Shown: in pieces, positions 13,534 to 16,113 of the stretch
Layout: each line of letters opens with the position of its first letter
Position numbering within the stretch: the first letter of the stretch is position 1
NCBI GenBank assembly: GCA_019115425.1
Contig: DXDO01000074.1
Span: 1 to 16,113, forward strand
DNA length: 16,113 bases
Source of the DNA: Candidatus Agathobaculum merdigallinarum
GTDB lineage: Bacteria > Bacillota > Clostridia > Oscillospirales > Butyricicoccaceae
Reading direction: 5' to 3'
Program-made: the position numbers and the translations under genes
Notes under the pieces: model-generated
Database searches by the model: none
What the model was told of the DNA's origin: nothing
What the model saw: the letters and a program-made list of their open reading frames with translations, nothing else

Positions 13534-15621
13534 TTATACATAAAACAGAATGTCCGAATACGTCGGGAACGGCCAGTATTTTTTACCGACCAGCATCTCA
13601 AGCTTGTCGGCTGGGATGCGGACCTCTTCCATTGCAGGCAGGACAACATCATGGTAGTAGTCTGCCAGCATTTTCGACTCAGCCCGCGGCGCGGCTGCGA
13701 CCGCACGCTCCAGTTCGTCGCACTTGTGGTACAGCTCCTTGGTCAGCGCGGAGATACGGCCGAGCAGTTCGGTCTCCATGCCGTCCGTGATGCCCGCTTC
13801 CTTCTTGTTGCGAACCACGCGCGACAGGTCGCCCTCGTAGTTGACGCACGCCGGTACGATCTCCTCCCGCACCATGTCGCTCATGGTCAGCGCTTCGATG
13901 CGCAGCGTCTTGTAGTATTCTTCGAGCAGCGCTTCCTCGCGGGACTCCATTTCCTCGCGGGTATAAACGTTGTGGCGGGCGAACAGCTCGACGTTCTCCT
14001 CGTCCGTGTAGTGCGGCAGCGCCTCCGCGGTGGACTTAAAGTTGTGCAGGCCGCGCTGCTCTGCCTCAACGACCCATGCGTCATCGTAACCGTTGCCGTT
14101 GAAAATGATGCGTTTGTGCGCCTTGATTTCGCGGCGGATGAGCGTTAGCAGCGCCTCCTTGAAATCGTCCGCGCCCTCCAGTTCGTCAGCGAACTGGCAG
14201 AGCTCGTCTGCGACCGCGGTATTGATCATAATATTCGGGCAGGCGATGTTGATCGCGGAGCCCAGCATGCGGAACTCGAACTTGTTGCCGGTAAAGGCGA
14301 ACGGGGAGGTGCGGTTGCGGTCGGTGGTGTCCTTGGGGATGTCCGGCAGCACGGATACGCCGAGGTCCATCTTGGTCTTGGCGCGCTCGGTGTAGTCCTC
14401 GCCGGACTCGATCGCGTTCAGGATCGCCTGCAGCTCGTCGCCGATGAACATGGAGACGATCGCCGGCGGCGCTTCATTCGCGCCCAAACGGTGGTCATTG
14501 CCCGCGGAAGCGACCGAGATGCGCAGCAGATCCTGATACTCGTCGACAGCCTTGATGACAGCGGTCAGGAACAGCAGGAACTGGGCGTTTTCGCTCGGGG
14601 TTTTGCCCGGCTCAAGCAGGTTCTCGCCCGTATCGGTCGACAGCGACCAGTTGTTGTGCTTGCCCGAGCCGTTGATGCCATCGAACGGCTTTTCGTGCAG
14701 CAGGCAGATGAAGTGGTGTTTCTGCGCAACGCGCTTCATGACCTCCATCGTCAGCTGGTTGTGGTCGCTTGCAATGTTGACGCTTGTGAACACCGGCGCC
14801 ATCTCATGCTGGCAGGGCGCCACCTCGTTGTGCTTGGTCTTGGAGAAGATGCCGAGTTTCCAAAGCTCCTCATCCAGCTCCTGCATAAAAGCCGCGACAC
14901 GCGGACGGATCGAACCGAAGTAGTGGTCCTCCATCTCCTGTCCCTTGGGGGGACGCGCACCGAACAGCGTGCGGCCGGTGAAGATCAGGTCCTTGCGCTT
15001 TGCGTAATCGTCGCGGTCGATCAGGAAATACTCCTGCTCGGGGCCGACGGTCGCCATCACGTTGCGCACGTCCTTGCCGAACAGCTTCAGCACGCGGCAC
15101 GCCTGCTTGCTAATCGCCTCCATCGAACGGAGCAGCGGGGTCTTTTTATCCAGGATCTGTCCCGTATAGGAGCAGAACGCGGTCGGGATGTACAGCGAAC
15201 CGTCCTTGACAAAAGCGTAGCTCGTCGGGTCCCATGCGGTGTAGCCGCGCGCCTCAAAGGTCGCGCGCAGGCCGCCGGACGGGAAAGAGGAAGCATCCGG
15301 CTCGCCCTTAATCAGTTCCTTGCCGGAGAACTCCATCATCACGCCGCCGTTGTCGGTCGGGGAGATGAACGAGTCATGCTTCTCCGCAGTCACGCCGGTC
15401 AGCGGCTGGAACCAGTGGGTGTAGTGGGTCGCGCCCTTGCTCAGCGCCCAGTCCTTCATCGCGGTCGCCACAACGGCCGCAACATCCGGATCAATGGCTG
15501 TGCCTTCGCGCATGGTCTTTTTCAGCTTGCGGTAAACGTCCTTGGGAAGACGCTCCTGCATGACGGTCTCATTAAAGACCATGCTGCCGAACAGATCGGG
15601 GACATTCTTTGCTCTGCTCAT
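13534..15621 (-). CDS. glnN: Glutamine synthetase type III
   Basis: Cytoplasmic enzyme forming glutamine from glutamate, ammonia and ATP. 695 residues, the size of GS III and far longer than GS I (~450). Metal and substrate motifs: GPEQEYFLID (193-202), NEVAPCQHEMAP (265-276), NGSGKHNNWS (317-326, ammonium/glutamate loop) and DRNRTSPFAFTG (434-445). The N-terminal block (KDWALSKGATHYTHWFQPLTG) and the long helical C-terminal part (beyond ~500) are typical of GS III. The GS I adenylylation Tyr region is not applicable. The start at 15621 has AAGGAG ten bases upstream. It is preceded by two tandem promoter/attenuator cassettes and followed by amt, so ammonium uptake and fixation are linked. Confidence 0.97.
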   Translation of the reverse strand: MSRAKNVPDLFGSMVFNETVMQERLPKDVYRKLKKTMREGTAIDPDVAAVVATAMKDWALSKGATHYTHWFQPLTGVTAEKHDSFISPTDNGGVMMEFSGKELIKGEPDASSFPSGGLRATFEARGYTAWDPTSYAFVKDGSLYIPTAFCSYTGQILDKKTPLLRSMEAISKQACRVLKLFGKDVRNVMATVGPEQEYFLIDRDDYAKRKDLIFTGRTLFGARPPKGQEMEDHYFGSIRPRVAAFMQELDEELWKLGIFSKTKHNEVAPCQHEMAPVFTSVNIASDHNQLTMEVMKRVAQKHHFICLLHEKPFDGINGSGKHNNWSLSTDTGENLLEPGKTPSENAQFLLFLTAVIKAVDEYQDLLRISVASAGNDHRLGANEAPPAIVSMFIGDELQAILNAIESGEDYTERAKTKMDLGVSVLPDIPKDTTDRNRTSPFAFTGNKFEFRMLGSAINIACPNIMINTAVADELCQFADELEGADDFKEALLTLIRREIKAHKRIIFNGNGYDDAWVVEAEQRGLHNFKSTAEALPHYTDEENVELFARHNVYTREEMESREEALLEEYYKTLRIEALTMSDMVREEIVPACVNYEGDLSRVVRNKKEAGITDGMETELLGRISALTKELYHKCDELERAVAAAPRAESKMLADYYHDVVLPAMEEVRIPADKLEMLVGKKYWPFPTYSDILFYV

Positions 15622-15638
15622 GAATGCTTCGCTCCTTA

Positions 15639-15664
15639 TTATGTTAATTTTTGAGTCAACATAA
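15639..15664 (-). promoter_or_regulatory. Inverted repeat next to the glnN ribosome site
   Basis: TTATGTT / AACATAA arms with a 12-base spacer lie between the proximal terminator and the AAGGAG site. It may be a weak RNA hairpin beside the ribosome site or a DNA operator. It does not match the TnrA/GlnR box. Confidence 0.35.
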
Positions 15665-15666
15665 GA

Positions 15667-15709
15667 AATAAAATAAAACAGGCGCTGCGGGTTGTGTTCC
15701 CACAGCGCC
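15667..15709 (-). terminator. Proximal attenuator terminator of glnN
   Basis: On the minus strand an 11-bp stem (15699-15709 with 15681-15691, one G-U pair, seven-base loop AACACAA) is followed by TGTTTTATTTTATTT. The G-U pair is a C-A mismatch on the plus strand, so the minus RNA is the folding strand. It lies between the promoter at 15729-15757 and glnN. Confidence 0.8.
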
Positions 15710-15717
15710 TTTGCTGT
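15702..15717 (-). promoter_or_regulatory. Candidate ANTAR-type antiterminator hairpin, proximal glnN copy
   Basis: ACAGC-AAAGGC-GCUGU on the minus RNA: five-bp stem, six-base loop with A1 and G4. It begins about five bases after the predicted start and its 3' arm is part of the terminator 5' arm, so the structures are mutually exclusive. Confidence 0.55.
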
Positions 15718-15728
15718 TTACACATTGC

Positions 15729-15757
15729 ATTATATCCATCTGTTTTTGCTTTGTCAA
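15729..15757 (-). promoter_or_regulatory. Proximal consensus promoter of glnN
   Basis: Perfect TTGACA (15752-15757), 17-base spacer, perfect TATAAT (15729-15734). Predicted start near 15722, giving a leader of about 100 bases. Confidence 0.92.
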
Positions 15758-15832
15758 GACCCGTTTTGCACACTTTTCCCCATTTTTTGCAGATTTATTG
15801 CAACCTACTTAATTTTAATTGCTAACCATATG

Positions 15833-15875
15833 AATAAAATAAAACAGGCGCTGCGGGTTGTGTTCCCACAGCGCC
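15833..15875 (-). terminator. Distal cassette terminator
   Basis: Identical to the proximal terminator: stem 15865-15875 with 15847-15857, then a T-rich tail. A transcript from the distal promoter that stops here would be a small RNA of about 50 bases. Confidence 0.78.
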
Positions 15876-15883
15876 TTTGCTGT
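15868..15883 (-). promoter_or_regulatory. Candidate ANTAR-type hairpin, distal glnN copy
   Basis: Same ACAGC-AAAGGC-GCUGU hairpin as in the proximal copy, again at the 5' end of the predicted transcript and overlapping the terminator arm. Confidence 0.5.
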
Positions 15884-15894
15884 TTACACATTGC

Positions 15895-15923
15895 ATTATA
15901 GCCGTCTGTTTTTGCTTTGTCAA
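15895..15923 (-). promoter_or_regulatory. Distal consensus promoter upstream of glnN
   Basis: Perfect TTGACA (15918-15923), 17-base spacer, perfect TATAAT (15895-15900). It duplicates the proximal promoter. No gene lies between them. Confidence 0.9.
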
Positions 15924-16046
15924 GCCCCGTTTGTTACAGTTTTTCTGTTTATTTGCAAGTTTTCGCAACCTACTGAATTTCAACGTACAGACAAGCTCCA
16001 TTTCTATGCAATTTGCAAAAAATAAAAAAATTACAGTGTTTACCGC

Positions 16047-16074
16047 TTGACGCTGCCTTGTCCCCTGCTATAAA
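16047..16074 (+). promoter_or_regulatory. Plus-strand promoter at the window edge
   Basis: TTGACG (16047-16052), 16-base spacer, TATAAA (16069-16074) with an extended -10 TG. It would drive a gene or RNA beyond the right edge. 15975-16046 holds AT-rich sequence in which I see nothing else. Confidence 0.65.
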
Positions 16075-16081
16075 ATATAAA

Positions 16082-16099
16082 GCGGACAAAGGCGTCCGC
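16082..16099 (+). promoter_or_regulatory. Hairpin with AAAGGC loop at the right edge
   Basis: GCGGAC-AAAGGC-GUCCGC: a perfect six-bp stem whose six-base loop is identical to the glnN leader hairpins. It starts at the predicted transcription start of the edge promoter. It may be the first of a paired ANTAR motif whose partner is outside the window. Alternatively, on the minus strand it reads as a terminator (stem then TTTATATTTTA) of a gene to the right. Confidence 0.45.
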
Positions 16100-16113
16100 C
16101 ACAGCTGAGGATT

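Larger units (their letters stand above)
15667..15974. repeat. Tandem duplication of a promoter-hairpin-terminator cassette
   Basis: 15667-15809 and 15833-15974 are two direct copies offset by 166 bases. From the terminator tail to the -35 box (15667-15757 against 15833-15923) they differ at only two positions, both in the promoter spacer. The transcribed part is identical. Beyond the -35 box the copies have diverged, ending in a shared GCAACCTACT. Confidence 0.9.

Noticed and set aside
14491..15654. 387-residue open frame on the plus strand over glnN
   Set aside because: Antisense shadow of the GS III gene.
15641..15660. TnrA/GlnR-type box upstream of glnN
   Set aside because: The arms and spacing do not fit TGTNA-N7-TNACA.
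15692..15901. 69-residue open frame on the plus strand inside the duplicated cassettes
   Set aside because: It arises from the direct repeat, includes the same short peptide twice, and lies over promoters and terminators.
15667..15974. CRISPR-like direct repeats
   Set aside because: Only two long copies with promoter and terminator content; no short regular repeat-spacer pattern and no cas genes.

Overview
The window looks like GC-rich chromosomal DNA from an anaerobic Firmicute of the class Clostridia, most plausibly the Oscillospiraceae/Butyricicoccaceae side. This is inferred from the gene families: a type III glutamine synthetase, an ammonium transporter fused to a PII domain, an ApbE / NusG-II / Gx-transporter cluster, S-layer homology (SLH) domains, YitT, zinc-ribbon membrane proteins, strong AGGAGG-type ribosome sites and sigma-A promoters with 17-base spacers. 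No rRNA, tRNA, CRISPR array, insertion sequence or phage gene was seen.

Layout. 1-1320: a secreted three-SLH protein (minus) with its own promoter, a 5'-terminal leader hairpin and a terminator. 1454-2703: a minus-strand operon with ATGA overlaps (small zinc-ribbon membrane protein, SdpR-like ArsR repressor, SdpI-like immunity protein), driven by a promoter between two matching palindromic operators. 2814-3918: a plus-strand pair (two-TM zinc-ribbon protein, flavodoxin-fold NAD(P)H reductase) ending in a strong terminator. 3920-4795: a YitT-type membrane protein. 4906-8409: gltX-glnS operon. 8490-8894: a low-complexity lipoprotein. 8946-10946: apbE, NusG-II and Gx-transporter genes, diverging from an alpha/beta hydrolase gene (10962-11649). 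11664-15923: amt-PII fusion and glnN with their regulatory DNA. 15924-16113: non-coding, with a plus-strand promoter and hairpin at the edge.

Functional themes. The right third is a nitrogen-assimilation block: ammonium uptake with a built-in PII sensor and glutamine synthesis by GS III. Its regulatory DNA holds the most interesting signal. The amt leader and two tandem cassettes upstream of glnN each carry a small 5-bp hairpin with a six-base loop that has A at position 1 and G at position 4. In each case the hairpin shares bases with, and so excludes, an intrinsic terminator. A further hairpin with the identical AAAGGC loop begins at a predicted plus-strand start at the right edge. This is the layout expected for antitermination by an ANTAR-domain RNA-binding regulator. 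The canonical paired hairpin is not seen here, so this remains a hypothesis. The glnN cassettes are a direct duplication whose transcribed part is identical and whose upstream flanks have diverged.
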